Assembly: GCA_027623235.1 (NCBI GenBank)
Contig: JAQBVJ010000009.1
Location: forward strand, 37,253 to 101,252
DNA from: Planctomycetota bacterium
GTDB lineage: Bacteria > Planctomycetota > Planctomycetia > Planctomycetales > Planctomycetaceae
Length of the DNA stretch: 64,000 bases
Reading direction: 5' to 3'
Part shown: positions 1-8,911 of the stretch, piece by piece
Position numbering within the stretch: position 1 is the stretch's first letter
How the letters are laid out: every line of letters begins with the position of its first letter
Notes under the pieces: generated by a model
The model's database searches: none
What the model was told of the DNA's origin: nothing
Seen by the model: the letters and a program-made list of their open reading frames with translations, nothing else
Translations under genes and position numbers: made by a program

Positions 1-51
1 ATATTTTCGGTACAGTGCCAATCGCTTATGCCGTTCGAAAGGAGCTTTGAC

Positions 52-264
52 GTGAGCCTGCCTCTTGACCTTCGTTCCGCTGTGCTTGCTCTTCCTGAGA
101 GTGACCGGTTGGAACTCGCAACCGAATTGCTCGCAACTGTCAGCCCGGATGTGAGCGGCGTCTCTGGTGAGGAATGGCTCTCGGAGCTGAAACGACGACG
201 CGACGTATTCGAACGGGATCGTTCGACCGGCGTGCCCTGGCCGGAGCTGAAACAGGATGGATGA
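52..264 (+). CDS. ParD/RelB-like antitoxin of an addiction module
   Basis: A 70-residue acidic protein resembling the short 'putative addiction module component' antitoxins that pair with ParE/RelE toxins; its expected role is to bind and neutralise the toxin and repress the operon. Residues 1-40 read as amphipathic helices rich in Leu, Glu and Ala, followed by a charged tail ending near a typical PWPELK-like motif. The GTG at 52 is preferred over an in-frame ATG at 28 because GGAG at 41-44 sits 7 bases before it. Its stop overlaps the next gene by 8 bases, the usual antitoxin-first arrangement. No promoter is visible because the window starts just upstream. Family call is by composition and context, so moderately sure. 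Confidence 0.75.
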   Translation: MSLPLDLRSAVLALPESDRLELATELLATVSPDVSGVSGEEWLSELKRRRDVFERDRSTGVPWPELKQDG

Positions 265-568
265 CGCTCCGGACGTCATTTTCGATCAGCAGGCCGCGGC
301 CGAATATCGAGACGTTCGGCGATGGTACTCGCGTGAGGCCTCACCGGACCTCGCGGACGACTTCAGGGCGGAAGTCGATCGGGGCGTTGAAATGATTGCC
401 CGCAACCCCGCTCGCTGCGGTTTCTACGACAGCGAACAGCAGCACCGGTGGATCCGACTGAGGCGGTTCCCGTACCTGCTGATCTACTCGGTGATCGACG
501 AGCAAACCGTTCTCATTGTTGCCGTTGCTCACGTGAGGCGTTCGCCCGGCTACTGGAAAGACCGATAG
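257..568 (+). CDS. ParE/RelE-family toxin
   Basis: A 103-residue basic protein with the ParE/RelE plasmid-stabilisation fold pattern: an N-terminal helix-rich part (AAAEYRDVRRWYS), a middle helix containing the family's typical pattern around FRAEVDRGVEMIARNP, then beta strands RWIRLRRFPYLLIYSV and a final VAVAHVRRSPGYW. The family either cleaves ribosome-bound mRNA (RelE) or poisons gyrase (ParE); the C-terminal HxRRxPGYW is typical of the ParE-like branch, but the target cannot be decided from sequence. The start at 257 overlaps the antitoxin stop by 8 bases, implying translational coupling. It ends just before an inverted repeat at 648-714. Confidence 0.85.
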   Translation: MDDAPDVIFDQQAAAEYRDVRRWYSREASPDLADDFRAEVDRGVEMIARNPARCGFYDSEQQHRWIRLRRFPYLLIYSVIDEQTVLIVAVAHVRRSPGYWKDR

Positions 569-647
569 ATGCCCTGTGACGCACTGTGATGAGTTCCCGG
601 CCTTTCCGATCGCGTCTGGTTACCCACTCCTGCTGGAACTGGCAGAC

Positions 648-714
648 CTCACACGAAGAGACAAAGCGGCAGAGTGCCGCAGCGCAAAGTCGTGTCTTTG
701 TGCCTTCGTGTGAG
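648..714. repeat. Inverted repeat between convergent genes
   Basis: The arms at 648-666 and 696-714 match at about 17 of 19 positions (ctcacacgaag... and ...cttcgtgtgag), with about 29 bases between them. It lies between the toxin gene (plus) and the hydrolase gene (minus) and overlaps the hydrolase stop, so it could act as a two-way terminator. It belongs to a dispersed family also seen at 6029-6235 and, in a related form, at 37994-38092. Confidence 0.7.
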
Positions 715-715
715 A

Positions 716-2623
716 TTACTTCTCCGCAAGATGGTCAAGCCACTTCCAGCACGCCTTCGTCCATTCCGAACACGGGTACGATCCCGGATCGTTTCCGCCG
801 CCGTGGCCTCCGGAGCCGAAAATATGAATCTCGACGGGGACTCTCGCCTTCTGAATCGGGAAGTAGAAATTGAGCATCCCCTGGGCAAAGACATCGTCCC
901 TGGCAATCGCCAGGAACATCGGCGGAGTCTCTTTCACGTCGAGGCCGTCCGCGCAGAACCGATCGACGTTGTCCGACTTCACCGGGTCCGTCAGGTAAGC
1001 GGGGTAGATGGGGATGCCGAAGTCAGGCCGGCTGGATGTTTCGTCGACCTTGTCGATCTTCGTGTACGAGTCCGAATTCCAGTTCACGCACAGGCTTGTC
1101 ACGAGGTGCCCGCCCGCGGAGAACCCGAGGAATCCGATCTGAGCGGGATCGATGCCCCACTCGGCGGCTCGCGAGCGGACAATCCGGATCGCCCGCTGAG
1201 CATCCTGCAGCGCGTGATGGTGTTTCGGGAATTCGCCGCCTCGTCGAGGTACGCGGTACTTCAACAGAAACGCGGTGATCCCCATTTCGTTAAGCCACTC
1301 GCAAACCCGTGTGCCTTCGTGTTCGGCCGCGAGACCACCGTAGCCACCTCCAGGACAAACGATGACGGCTCGCTTTGAGTGATCGACCGTGCCCGTCGAT
1401 TTGGCTTTGTCGAGCGGTGCGACGACCGTCAGCGTTGGCCGAGTCACATTTCCAATGTTCAGCGCCTTGCCGCCGCGCGACCGCGCTGTCGCGGTTTCTT
1501 TTTCGATCGCCTTGTGCTCGTCCGGGCCGGTTCCCGTTGGCCAGATCGGAATCACCGGGCAGTCGCGGCCGAGGATTAGACGGAGCGTCTGGTCGGCTTC
1601 GGTCAACTTCGAATCGAACGGGACTTCAGCCGGCAGCGAAGCCGCTTTGAATTCAAACGGTTTTGGCCGCGGCTCACCTTTGACGATCTGCACGTCACCC
1701 AGCCAGCGGTGAAAATCGTCCGACCAGTCTGCCGGCTCGGGCTGCAGCTTCCTTCGATCCGGGTAACTGTGCAGCTCGAAGCGAACTCCCGCTGAACGAA
1801 GCCACAACGCGTACTGCACCGGCCCGGGGGATCGACGATCCTGATCGGCAAAAGCCAGAAACACGGGCGGCGTTGCCTTCGACGAAAGCTCATCGAGTTT
1901 CAGTTCCGGCAACAACTCCCGCGAGTTCAGCTGCCTCGTCAAGAACGGGGCAAGCATCAGCGAGAACGCCGGCCGAACGCGGGCTTCGTCCATCTTATCG
2001 ACGGCTTTGTAGGCCCGTTCTGAACTGTGATTCGCAGCGAGCCCTGCCAGCAGTGCTCCCGCAGAAAAACCGCCGACACCGATTTTTTCCGGATCGATTT
2101 TCCATTCGTCGGCCCGCGCCGTCAGCACACTCATCGCTCGCTGCGCGTCCTGCAGCGCCGCGTGGTGGCGAGGCAGATCCGTGCTGCGGATCGCCGGCCG
2201 ATATTTGAGAACGGCAACACTGATACCGCGTTCGTTCAGAAGCTTCGCCGCCGCAAGAGCTGGATCAAAATCGACAGAACTAAAGCGGGCCTGAGGACAG
2301 ATCGCTGGAGGGCACAGCAGCACGCACACTCCCGGGTTGACGCTGGCCGGTGCCGGCAGAAACAGAAACGACGGCTGCGTCGTGTGCCGAATCACCAGCG
2401 CCTCTCGGTGGACCTGGACCTTCTGAAATGTCTCCTCACGGTCCGCCGAATCTTCGTCCGGCATTTTTCCGACCGGCCACAGTCGGACAAACGACGCGGG
2501 CCCGCTGATGGCCTGCATGACGCCCTGCTCGCCAACAGTCAGCTCCTCTGCAGCGATGTCTGATCGCGAGGGAAGACTGGCCAGACAAAACAGCACAGCG
2601 GTCACCAGCAGGGCACGACTCAT
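716..2623 (-). CDS. Tandem alpha/beta-hydrolase (BD-FAE/acetyl-xylan-esterase type), first domain degenerate
   Basis: A 635-residue secreted protein with a signal peptide (residues 1-22) and two copies of an esterase/lipase domain, about 60-315 and 345-635. The second copy looks catalytically complete: oxyanion motif CPGGGYGG near 423-430, nucleophile in GFSAGG (Ser502), acid near Asp576/577 and His607 in GSGGHGGG. The first copy keeps GFSAGA (Ser187) and an Asp in ADQD, but the glycine-rich oxyanion motif reads CPPAICPQ and the region where the His should be reads YPDRRKLQ. The family removes acyl groups from carbohydrates. Start at 2623 has AAGGAG upstream and overlaps the preceding gene's stop by one base (TAATG), so the two are coupled. 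Confidence 0.85.
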   Translation of the reverse strand: MSRALLVTAVLFCLASLPSRSDIAAEELTVGEQGVMQAISGPASFVRLWPVGKMPDEDSADREETFQKVQVHREALVIRHTTQPSFLFLPAPASVNPGVCVLLCPPAICPQARFSSVDFDPALAAAKLLNERGISVAVLKYRPAIRSTDLPRHHAALQDAQRAMSVLTARADEWKIDPEKIGVGGFSAGALLAGLAANHSSERAYKAVDKMDEARVRPAFSLMLAPFLTRQLNSRELLPELKLDELSSKATPPVFLAFADQDRRSPGPVQYALWLRSAGVRFELHSYPDRRKLQPEPADWSDDFHRWLGDVQIVKGEPRPKPFEFKAASLPAEVPFDSKLTEADQTLRLILGRDCPVIPIWPTGTGPDEHKAIEKETATARSRGGKALNIGNVTRPTLTVVAPLDKAKSTGTVDHSKRAVIVCPGGGYGGLAAEHEGTRVCEWLNEMGITAFLLKYRVPRRGGEFPKHHHALQDAQRAIRIVRSRAAEWGIDPAQIGFLGFSAGGHLVTSLCVNWNSDSYTKIDKVDETSSRPDFGIPIYPAYLTDPVKSDNVDRFCADGLDVKETPPMFLAIARDDVFAQGMLNFYFPIQKARVPVEIHIFGSGGHGGGNDPGSYPCSEWTKACWKWLDHLAEK

Positions 2624-4080
2624 TACTTCTCCTTCGCAAAACACAACAGCTTGTGCAAGGTCCGCACGTAGAGCCGGTCGTTGGCGATCGCCGGGGTCGC
2701 GATCAGGCTGTCGCCGAGATCGTTCTTTGAGAGAACCTCGACTTCCGGACCGGCTTTCAGGACGACGATGTTGCCGTTCTCGCCGGGGACGTAGATCAGT
2801 TTGCCAGCAGCGATGGGCGAGGCGTAGTAGTTGCCGAAATTGCCGATGCGTTTTTTCGTCCAGACCGTGCTGCCGTCCTTGAGGTTGTACGCGGCCGAGA
2901 TGCCACCCTTTTTGACCATGAACAGCCGACCGTCGAAGGCGAGCGGTGAAGCAATGTTCGAGGGCGTTTTTTCATCGAGGTTGAAGACCAGGTGGCTCTT
3001 TGTGACGTCGCCCTCACCGCCGCCGCGGATCGCCTGAATGATGTTCCCTCCGCCAGCCATATTCGTCGGCGATTGAAATGCCGCGCTGATTTCGTCGTCG
3101 ACCAGGAAGCCGTCTTTGTTGGCGTCGCCCTTGTCGAATTTCTCGTGAAAGGCCTCTTCGAGCTCGTCCTTCGCCAGCTTGCCGTCCTGATTCGTGTCCC
3201 GCCACTGCAGCAGGGCGAACTTCAGAACGCGACTGGTGTCGCCGTAGCTCTGGCACGTGATGTAAATGCGGTCGTCCTGGACGACGGGCGTTGTCATGAT
3301 CGTTCGCAGAAGTGAATTGCACGACCACCGCTCGCTGCCGGTCTTCGGGTCGTAGCCTTTCATCTTGCCGCTGCCGGCCACGACGATGTCTTCCCGCCCG
3401 TTCGCCTTGCAGATGACCGGCACGGCATAGCCGCCCAGCATTTCCGGCCGCTCTTTCTTCCAGCGGACGTCGCCAGTCTTCCGGTCGAGGGCGATGATGT
3501 ACGACAGGAGATCGTCATCGAGATTGAAGATGACGTTCTCGCCATGAACGATCGGCGAATTCGCCGGCCCCCAGCCCATCAGATAAAACGGCATCGAAAG
3601 AGGATGCTTCCAGAGTTCCTTCCCGGTTTTCGCATCGAGGGCCAGCAGGCCGATCGTGCTGAAGTGGACGAAAACCCGCTCGCCATCGGAGGCCGGCGTC
3701 GAGGACGCATGCTCGTTGGGCGGAGTAATCTCCGGCAGCTTGTGCCCGCTGACGTCGTACTCTTTCTTCCACAGTTCTTTCCCGGTGACCGCGTCAAAGG
3801 CGAGCACCACGAACTTCTGGTCCTCAATCATCGTCGTCGCAAAGCAGCGTCCATCGGCGATGATCGGACAGGCGACGCCTTTGCCAAGCTCGACCGACCA
3901 CGCGACGTTTTTCTCCGCAGAGAACTCGACCGGCGGATTCTGACTTTCCGCCGCGATCCCCGACGCATTGGGGCCTCGAAACTGAGCCCAGTCCTCGGCC
4001 TGAAGAGGAGCTGCCAGGGCAGGAAGAAGCCCGGAACAGATTACGGTCAGGGCAACGCAACGGGTGGACGCGTGACGCAT
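2623..4080 (-). CDS. Secreted PQQ-type beta-propeller protein with two EF-hands
   Basis: A 485-residue protein with a signal peptide (residues 1-28) followed by repeated propeller blades of the PQQ/BamB type, visible as recurring ALDAKTGKELWK and ALDRKTGDVRWK motifs. Two calcium-binding EF-hand loops interrupt the propeller: DTNQDGKLAKDE (295-306) and DANKDGFLVDDE (319-330). The mature start EDWAQFRGPNASG is typical of planctomycete propeller proteins sometimes annotated as PQQ-dependent dehydrogenase-like; no catalytic dehydrogenase residues can be confirmed, so it may be a binding or scaffold protein. It is the middle gene of a three-gene minus-strand operon, 88 bases after the flavocytochrome and one base overlapping the hydrolase. 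Confidence 0.88.
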   Translation of the reverse strand: MRHASTRCVALTVICSGLLPALAAPLQAEDWAQFRGPNASGIAAESQNPPVEFSAEKNVAWSVELGKGVACPIIADGRCFATTMIEDQKFVVLAFDAVTGKELWKKEYDVSGHKLPEITPPNEHASSTPASDGERVFVHFSTIGLLALDAKTGKELWKHPLSMPFYLMGWGPANSPIVHGENVIFNLDDDLLSYIIALDRKTGDVRWKKERPEMLGGYAVPVICKANGREDIVVAGSGKMKGYDPKTGSERWSCNSLLRTIMTTPVVQDDRIYITCQSYGDTSRVLKFALLQWRDTNQDGKLAKDELEEAFHEKFDKGDANKDGFLVDDEISAAFQSPTNMAGGGNIIQAIRGGGEGDVTKSHLVFNLDEKTPSNIASPLAFDGRLFMVKKGGISAAYNLKDGSTVWTKKRIGNFGNYYASPIAAGKLIYVPGENGNIVVLKAGPEVEVLSKNDLGDSLIATPAIANDRLYVRTLHKLLCFAKEK

Positions 4081-4168
4081 GGCAGTCTCCTCGATGGCGA
4101 ATCCGGCTGGTGGTCAACCGCGAATCGCAGCGTAAGAGACTGGACGAAAGGCGACAAGCAGCCTGCAT

Positions 4169-5989
4169 TTACTCCTGAGCCACGTGGCAGCCCACGCACG
4201 AGGACGTCAGTTTTTTCGCGTCGATCCTGTGGCGGTTTTCGTCGTACGGAGCCAGCTCGGAGTGGCACAGGATGCAGTTGAGTTTCCGCTCCAGCACGAT
4301 CTGATGAGATTGCTCGAAGTGCCAGAAACCGGGGCGACGTGTTTCCAGAAGTGCCTCGACGTCGTGGCAGTCGACACAGCGCGACGTCTCGCGAGGCAGT
4401 GGTTTCACCTTCTCCGGCTGAGTGCCGAGGATCGTTCGCGCGGCGACTCGACCGGTCACGATGCACGGGCCGAGGAAGGTGCCTTCGAGAGCCGCGTTGC
4501 CGTTGATGCCGGCCAGACCAGTCAGCTCGCCGACGGCGAACAGGCCGGGGATGGGCTTTTCTTTTTTGTCGAGCACGCGGCAGCCCAGGTCGATCGCCAC
4601 GCCACCCATGCTCTTGCGGGTCAGCGGCCAGGCCTGCATCGCGTAGTAGGGCGGTGAGTTCAGCTTCGGTGAGGCTCGGTTGTTGTACTCGGTCTTTTTC
4701 GGGCCAAAGCGGTCGAAGTCCAGGTCGCGCCCGCCGTCGACCAGCTCGTTGTAACGGGTGAGCGTTGCTTTGAGGTTCTCCGCCGGCAGACCGCACTTCT
4801 TTGCGAGTTCCTCAATCGTGTCCGCCTTCTTCACGAGGTCTGGATTGTCGAGAACCAGCCGCTCAACCTTCTTGAAGTCCGTCCATTCGGTGCCGCTGAT
4901 GACGAATTCCTTTCGCGTCGCCTCGTCAAAAATGAACCATACGGTCACGCGTTTCTGTCTCAGCATCGGCGGCATGACTTCCTTCGCCCAGTTGTGAAGA
5001 CTGGCAAATCGTTTGCCGTCCGGGTTGACGAGGATGCCGAACATGTTGGCCGCGCTGAGACCCCATTGACTGTCGGGTCGCCGAGGGTCCGGGATTCCCG
5101 TGAAATAATTCCACTGGTGGTCCATCTTCACGAGCTCGCCGCCAACCGACTGAGCCAGTCGATGCCCGAGCCCGATCGAGTTCCGACCCGAGCCGGCAAG
5201 AATCCGCTCGGGGAACGTGATGTCCTGCGGCCAGAACTCGCGGACCATGTCGAGGTTGCTTTGAAACCCGCCCGTCGCGAGCACGACGGCGTCGGCGTTC
5301 AGTTTTTCCTGTGTGCCCTCGCGGAGGTGCCGCACCTCGATGCCGGCAACACGCCCGTCTTTCTCAAGCAACTTTGTGGCCTGAGCGTTCCAGACAAACC
5401 GGATCGACTCCTGCGCCAGGCAGGCTTCGTAAATCGGAGTCACCAGCGCGATGCCTCGCCCGGCCGGCTGGTGAAACCGGTCGACCGAATTTCCCGGCGC
5501 GGTGAGCACACTCTCAAACCGCACGCCCAGATCGAGCAGCCACTCATAGATCTCAGTTCGTGAATGATCGACGTAGTACCGCACCCAGTCGGGATCCGCA
5601 TCCTCGCCCCACTTGAGGAAATCGCCGTTGGCCATGTCCGCGCTGTCGGCGATCCCGACCTCGCGCTGCAGCGGCGTGTCGACGACCGAGACGCCTCCCT
5701 GAGACATCACCGCGTGCCCGCCAAAAACCGACGACATGTCGACGACGGTGACATCCGCGCCGCCTCGTCCGAGTTCCAGGGCCGTCGTCAGGCCGGAGAT
5801 TCCCGAGCCGACGACGATGACGCGCGGGCGAGCCTTGTGCGAACCAGATTTCGCGTCCGGGTTTTCTGAGTCGGCCGGGCTGGCGAGCACCTCGCCATTT
5901 TCAACGGGAGCGATCCGCCCCGGCAGAATCATCGACGCCCCAACGAGTGCCGCAACGAGAAGCAGCAGGGCCGCATCGCGAGATTTCAT
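4169..5989 (-). CDS. FAD-dependent fumarate-reductase-like flavocytochrome with C-terminal triheme segment
   Basis: A 606-residue protein with an N-terminal hydrophobic signal or anchor (residues 5-25), then the FAD-binding Rossmann motif GSGISGLTTALELGRGG and the fold of the FAD-dependent fumarate reductase / flavocytochrome c / ketosteroid dehydrogenase family (GGHAVMSQGG, VVLATGGFQSN, GLFAVGELTG and NGNAALEGTFLG). The last 70 residues hold three c-type heme motifs: CVDCH (538-542), CILCH (572-576), CVGCH (598-602). In the well-known Shewanella enzyme the heme domain is N-terminal; here it is C-terminal. Likely a periplasmic oxidoreductase; substrate unknown. ATG at 5989 is chosen because it begins the signal peptide and has AAGGAA upstream; in-frame sequence before it lies in repeats. 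Confidence 0.87.
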   Translation of the reverse strand: MKSRDAALLLLVAALVGASMILPGRIAPVENGEVLASPADSENPDAKSGSHKARPRVIVVGSGISGLTTALELGRGGADVTVVDMSSVFGGHAVMSQGGVSVVDTPLQREVGIADSADMANGDFLKWGEDADPDWVRYYVDHSRTEIYEWLLDLGVRFESVLTAPGNSVDRFHQPAGRGIALVTPIYEACLAQESIRFVWNAQATKLLEKDGRVAGIEVRHLREGTQEKLNADAVVLATGGFQSNLDMVREFWPQDITFPERILAGSGRNSIGLGHRLAQSVGGELVKMDHQWNYFTGIPDPRRPDSQWGLSAANMFGILVNPDGKRFASLHNWAKEVMPPMLRQKRVTVWFIFDEATRKEFVISGTEWTDFKKVERLVLDNPDLVKKADTIEELAKKCGLPAENLKATLTRYNELVDGGRDLDFDRFGPKKTEYNNRASPKLNSPPYYAMQAWPLTRKSMGGVAIDLGCRVLDKKEKPIPGLFAVGELTGLAGINGNAALEGTFLGPCIVTGRVAARTILGTQPEKVKPLPRETSRCVDCHDVEALLETRRPGFWHFEQSHQIVLERKLNCILCHSELAPYDENRHRIDAKKLTSSCVGCHVAQE

Positions 5990-6028
5990 ACTGAAGTTTC
6001 CTTGCCTTACGGACACGGTGCGATTCCT

Positions 6029-6235
6029 CTCACACAAAGATACGAAGGCACAAAGTCGTGCGTATTGGGAATCGGGTCGCGACGATTTGAAACACAGAGG
6101 CACGGAGAACGCAGAGTCAAACTCTCATGACAGCTTCTCCGTGATCTCCGTGCCTCTGTGTTTCAGATTCTGCCGCATCAATCTCCGAAACCGGTTTCCA
6201 CCAGGTTCCTTTGTGTCTTCGTGCCTTCGTGTGAG
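6029..6235. repeat. Nested palindromic repeat element
   Basis: Outer arms at 6029-6054 (ctcacacaaagatacgaagg...) and 6210-6235 (...ccttcgtgtgag) are imperfectly complementary. Nested inside, 6088-6107 and 6146-6165 form a perfect 20-base inverted repeat around cacagaggcacgg. It lies between divergent genes (flavocytochrome minus, hydroxy-acid oxidase plus). A related single arm with cttcgtttccttcgttcc lies at 6249-6273. No coding signal. Confidence 0.8.
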
Positions 6236-6382
6236 CCCTCCCGAAACACTTCGTTTCCTTCGTTCCTTCTGTTTAAACAGCCTCACCGCTAAAACGTGAC
6301 TTCGCACAAGGTATCCGAATTGGAACGGCTTCTCACGAACCTCGATTGAAACCGAAGCCCGTCGAAAACAAAGGGGCACGCC

Positions 6383-7600
6383 GTGAACCGTCGAGTCTTC
6401 TCTCAACTGCTGGCATTTGGAGCGGGAATGCTGACCGCGTCTCCCAAAGAAACCGCGGCCGCTCAGAACGATGAGAAAGGCGACGCCGGTGGTAACGCGA
6501 CGGTCGCTCGGGAAGCGGCAGAGAATCCGCTGGCGAGCCTGCCCGTCACGGTCGAGGATTTTATTCCGCTGGCCAAAGCCAGACTGCCGAAGCCGACTTT
6601 TGACTACATCACCAGCGGTTCCGAAGATCAGGTCACGCTGCGGGACAACGTCGAGGCGTTTCGGCGGATGCGTGTTCTTCCGCCTCTGCTGCACGGAGTG
6701 AGCGAAGTCGACCTGTCGACGACGGTACTCGGCGAGAAAATCGCACTGCCGGTGATGCTTGCTCCCGTCGCGGCGCTGCGGATGTTTCATCCGCAGGGAG
6801 CTCGCGCTTCGGCGCGGGCGGCAGCGAGGGCAGGGACGATCTGCATTCCCAGCACGAGTGCTCACAACAGCCTCGAAGAAATTGCCGAGGCCGCGGACGG
6901 ACCGAAGTGGTTTCAGCTGTACGCCCCGCGAGACCGCGACGTCGCGCTCAAACTTGTGCGCCGCGCGGAGAATGCCGGCTACAAAGCCCTCGTCGTCACC
7001 GTCGACCTGGGCGAGCGGAAAGACGACGACCTCCGCAACCGATTTTTCGTGCCGCAGGATTTCTTGTTAAAGCATCTGCGCGACTGCGGCTTCACTCACC
7101 TGACAGAGCGGAACACGTACGAGGAACTCGTCGCGTTCAACCTGCAGGCTTGGGACCCGTCGCTGAGCGTTGAGTTTTTTCAGTGGCTGCGCAAGCAGAC
7201 GAAGCTGCCGATCATTCTGAAAGGCGTCCTGACGAAGCAGGCCGCTCAGCAGGCCGTTCAGCTGGGCCTCGACGGAATCGTGGTTTCGAATCACGGAGGC
7301 CGACGACTCGACGGTATGCCGGCTTCCATCGATGTTCTCAGGGACGTCGTGGACGAGGCGGGTGATCGACTCGAGGTCTACTTCGACAGTGGAATCCGCC
7401 GCGGCGGAGACGTGCTCAAGGCGCTCGCGCTGGGAGCTCGTGCCGTTCTGATCGGACGTCCGCAAGCCTGGGCACTGGCAGCCGGCGGCGAGACCGGTGT
7501 CAAACGAGTCCTCGATATTCTGCGTGATGAACTCACGAATGCGATGTTGACCTCCGGCTGCAAAACGGTTGCCGACATTGACGACTCGCTCATCATGTAA
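6383..7600 (+). CDS. FMN-dependent alpha-hydroxy-acid oxidase/dehydrogenase
   Basis: A 405-residue protein with an N-terminal export signal that may be of the Tat kind (NRRVFSQLLAFGAG, residues 2-15), then the FMN-dependent alpha-hydroxy-acid dehydrogenase TIM barrel (glycolate oxidase, lactate dehydrogenase, lactate monooxygenase). Family signatures are FDYITSGSEDQVTLRDN, LPVMLAPVA, the active-site VSNHGGRRLDGMP containing the catalytic His, and FDSGIRRGGDVLKALALGARAVLIGRP for phosphate binding. It would oxidise a 2-hydroxy acid to the 2-oxo acid. Start is GTG 6383 with AAGGGG nine bases before it. The next gene begins 30 bases downstream, so the two likely form an operon. The exact substrate is not predictable. 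Confidence 0.93.
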   Translation: MNRRVFSQLLAFGAGMLTASPKETAAAQNDEKGDAGGNATVAREAAENPLASLPVTVEDFIPLAKARLPKPTFDYITSGSEDQVTLRDNVEAFRRMRVLPPLLHGVSEVDLSTTVLGEKIALPVMLAPVAALRMFHPQGARASARAAARAGTICIPSTSAHNSLEEIAEAADGPKWFQLYAPRDRDVALKLVRRAENAGYKALVVTVDLGERKDDDLRNRFFVPQDFLLKHLRDCGFTHLTERNTYEELVAFNLQAWDPSLSVEFFQWLRKQTKLPIILKGVLTKQAAQQAVQLGLDGIVVSNHGGRRLDGMPASIDVLRDVVDEAGDRLEVYFDSGIRRGGDVLKALALGARAVLIGRPQAWALAAGGETGVKRVLDILRDELTNAMLTSGCKTVADIDDSLIM

Positions 7601-7630
7601 AGTCCAATTCGATCTGATGGAGACCCTGCC

Positions 7631-8911
7631 GTGCCTTCTTCCGGTCCGACACAAGATCATGCATACGAAACCGGGCCGCGGATTACGGCCGTTGAGACCG
7701 TCGTCCCGGCCGACGTGATGCGCGGGCTGCTGGCCGTGCGGATTCATACCGACGCCGGTACGGTCGATGGCGAGCCGGTCATCGGGCATGGCGAGACGTA
7801 TTACATTCCCGAAGCCGCGGCCGCGGTCATTCACGACTGGATGTCGCATCGGCTGCTCGGCGCCGACGCGACCGCGATTGAGAGTCACTGGCGTTTCCTC
7901 TACGAACGCGCGACGGCGTTCGGCGGGACGGGAGCGGAACTGCGAGCCCTCTCGGCGGTCGACCTCGCGCTGTGGGACATCCTGGGACAACTGACGCGGC
8001 AGCCGGTGTGGAAGCTGCTGGGCGGTCCGGTTCGAGAGGCCGTACCCGTTTATAACAGCAGCGGCGGTCCTCATTACGGCGGTTCGGATCCGAACGCGCC
8101 GTCGCGGCCGAGCTGGCCCGGCCACGGCGATCCGGGGAAGCCGGGACCTCTGGAGGACAACTGGGCGTGTATGAACACGCCAGGCGACCTCGCCGAAGAA
8201 CTGCTCGAAGCGGGTTACACAGCGATGAAGCTGTGGTCGCTCGACCCGGCGTACCGGAATTCCGGAGGTCAGCGGATCAGCAATCAGGATCTCGAAAAGG
8301 CCATCGCCCCGTTCCGCGAAATTCGCGAGCGAGTGGGAGACCGGATGGACGTGATGCTCGACGGTCACGGGTTCTTCTCGCTGACGGCCGGTCTGAAAAT
8401 CGCGAAGGCGATGCGCGAGTTTCAGCCGCTCTGGATGGAAGACATTGTGAGGCCGGACAGTCTGCAAACGCTCGCCCAGTTTCGCCGCGAGTCCGACGTG
8501 CCGGTCGCGATCAGTGAAATGCTCATCCTGCGAGACCACTACCGACAGATCCTCGAACAGCACGGAGCCGACTACATCATGATCGACCCGACCTGGGTGG
8601 GCGGGATCAGTGAGACGCGGCGCATTGCCGAGCTCGCTCAGATTTATAACGTGCCGGTCCTGATGCACGACTGCACGGGACCGTTCACTCTGTTTTCCGG
8701 ACTGAACGTGGCGATGGCCGTGCCCGGCGTGACGTATCAGGAATCTGTTCGGGCTCACATCGCGACGATCTATCCGCGACTGATCGACTCGGAAGTGGTC
8801 GTCGCAAATGGAATGATCGCTCCGCCGAAACGACCGGGAATCGGAACGCGCTGGCTGCCGGAGCTGTTTGACGAAAGCCGCAACAGCTATCGGATTTCGC
8901 GTCTGGACTGA
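7631..8911 (+). CDS. Enolase-superfamily enzyme (mandelate racemase / muconate lactonizing type)
   Basis: A 426-residue cytosolic-looking enzyme of the mandelate racemase branch. Metal ligand candidates are visible in MLDGHGFF (Asp), WMEDIV (Glu) and AISEM (Glu), and a C-terminal MHDCTGPF carries the His that acts as base in this branch; the AMKLWS segment holds the lysine of the second beta strand. The N-terminal capping domain (residues 1-140) contains GHGETYYIPE. Sugar-acid dehydratases and racemases share this architecture, and the pairing with a hydroxy-acid oxidase 30 bases upstream suggests a sugar-acid or hydroxy-acid catabolic step; this is inference. GTG at 7631 is preceded by ATGGAG. 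Confidence 0.9.
   Translation: MPSSGPTQDHAYETGPRITAVETVVPADVMRGLLAVRIHTDAGTVDGEPVIGHGETYYIPEAAAAVIHDWMSHRLLGADATAIESHWRFLYERATAFGGTGAELRALSAVDLALWDILGQLTRQPVWKLLGGPVREAVPVYNSSGGPHYGGSDPNAPSRPSWPGHGDPGKPGPLEDNWACMNTPGDLAEELLEAGYTAMKLWSLDPAYRNSGGQRISNQDLEKAIAPFREIRERVGDRMDVMLDGHGFFSLTAGLKIAKAMREFQPLWMEDIVRPDSLQTLAQFRRESDVPVAISEMLILRDHYRQILEQHGADYIMIDPTWVGGISETRRIAELAQIYNVPVLMHDCTGPFTLFSGLNVAMAVPGVTYQESVRAHIATIYPRLIDSEVVVANGMIAPPKRPGIGTRWLPELFDESRNSYRISRLD

Noticed and set aside
7067..8758. 563-residue minus-strand open frame opposite the enolase-superfamily gene
   Set aside because: The plus-strand product has complete metal-ligand motifs; the minus frame is a high-GC shadow.
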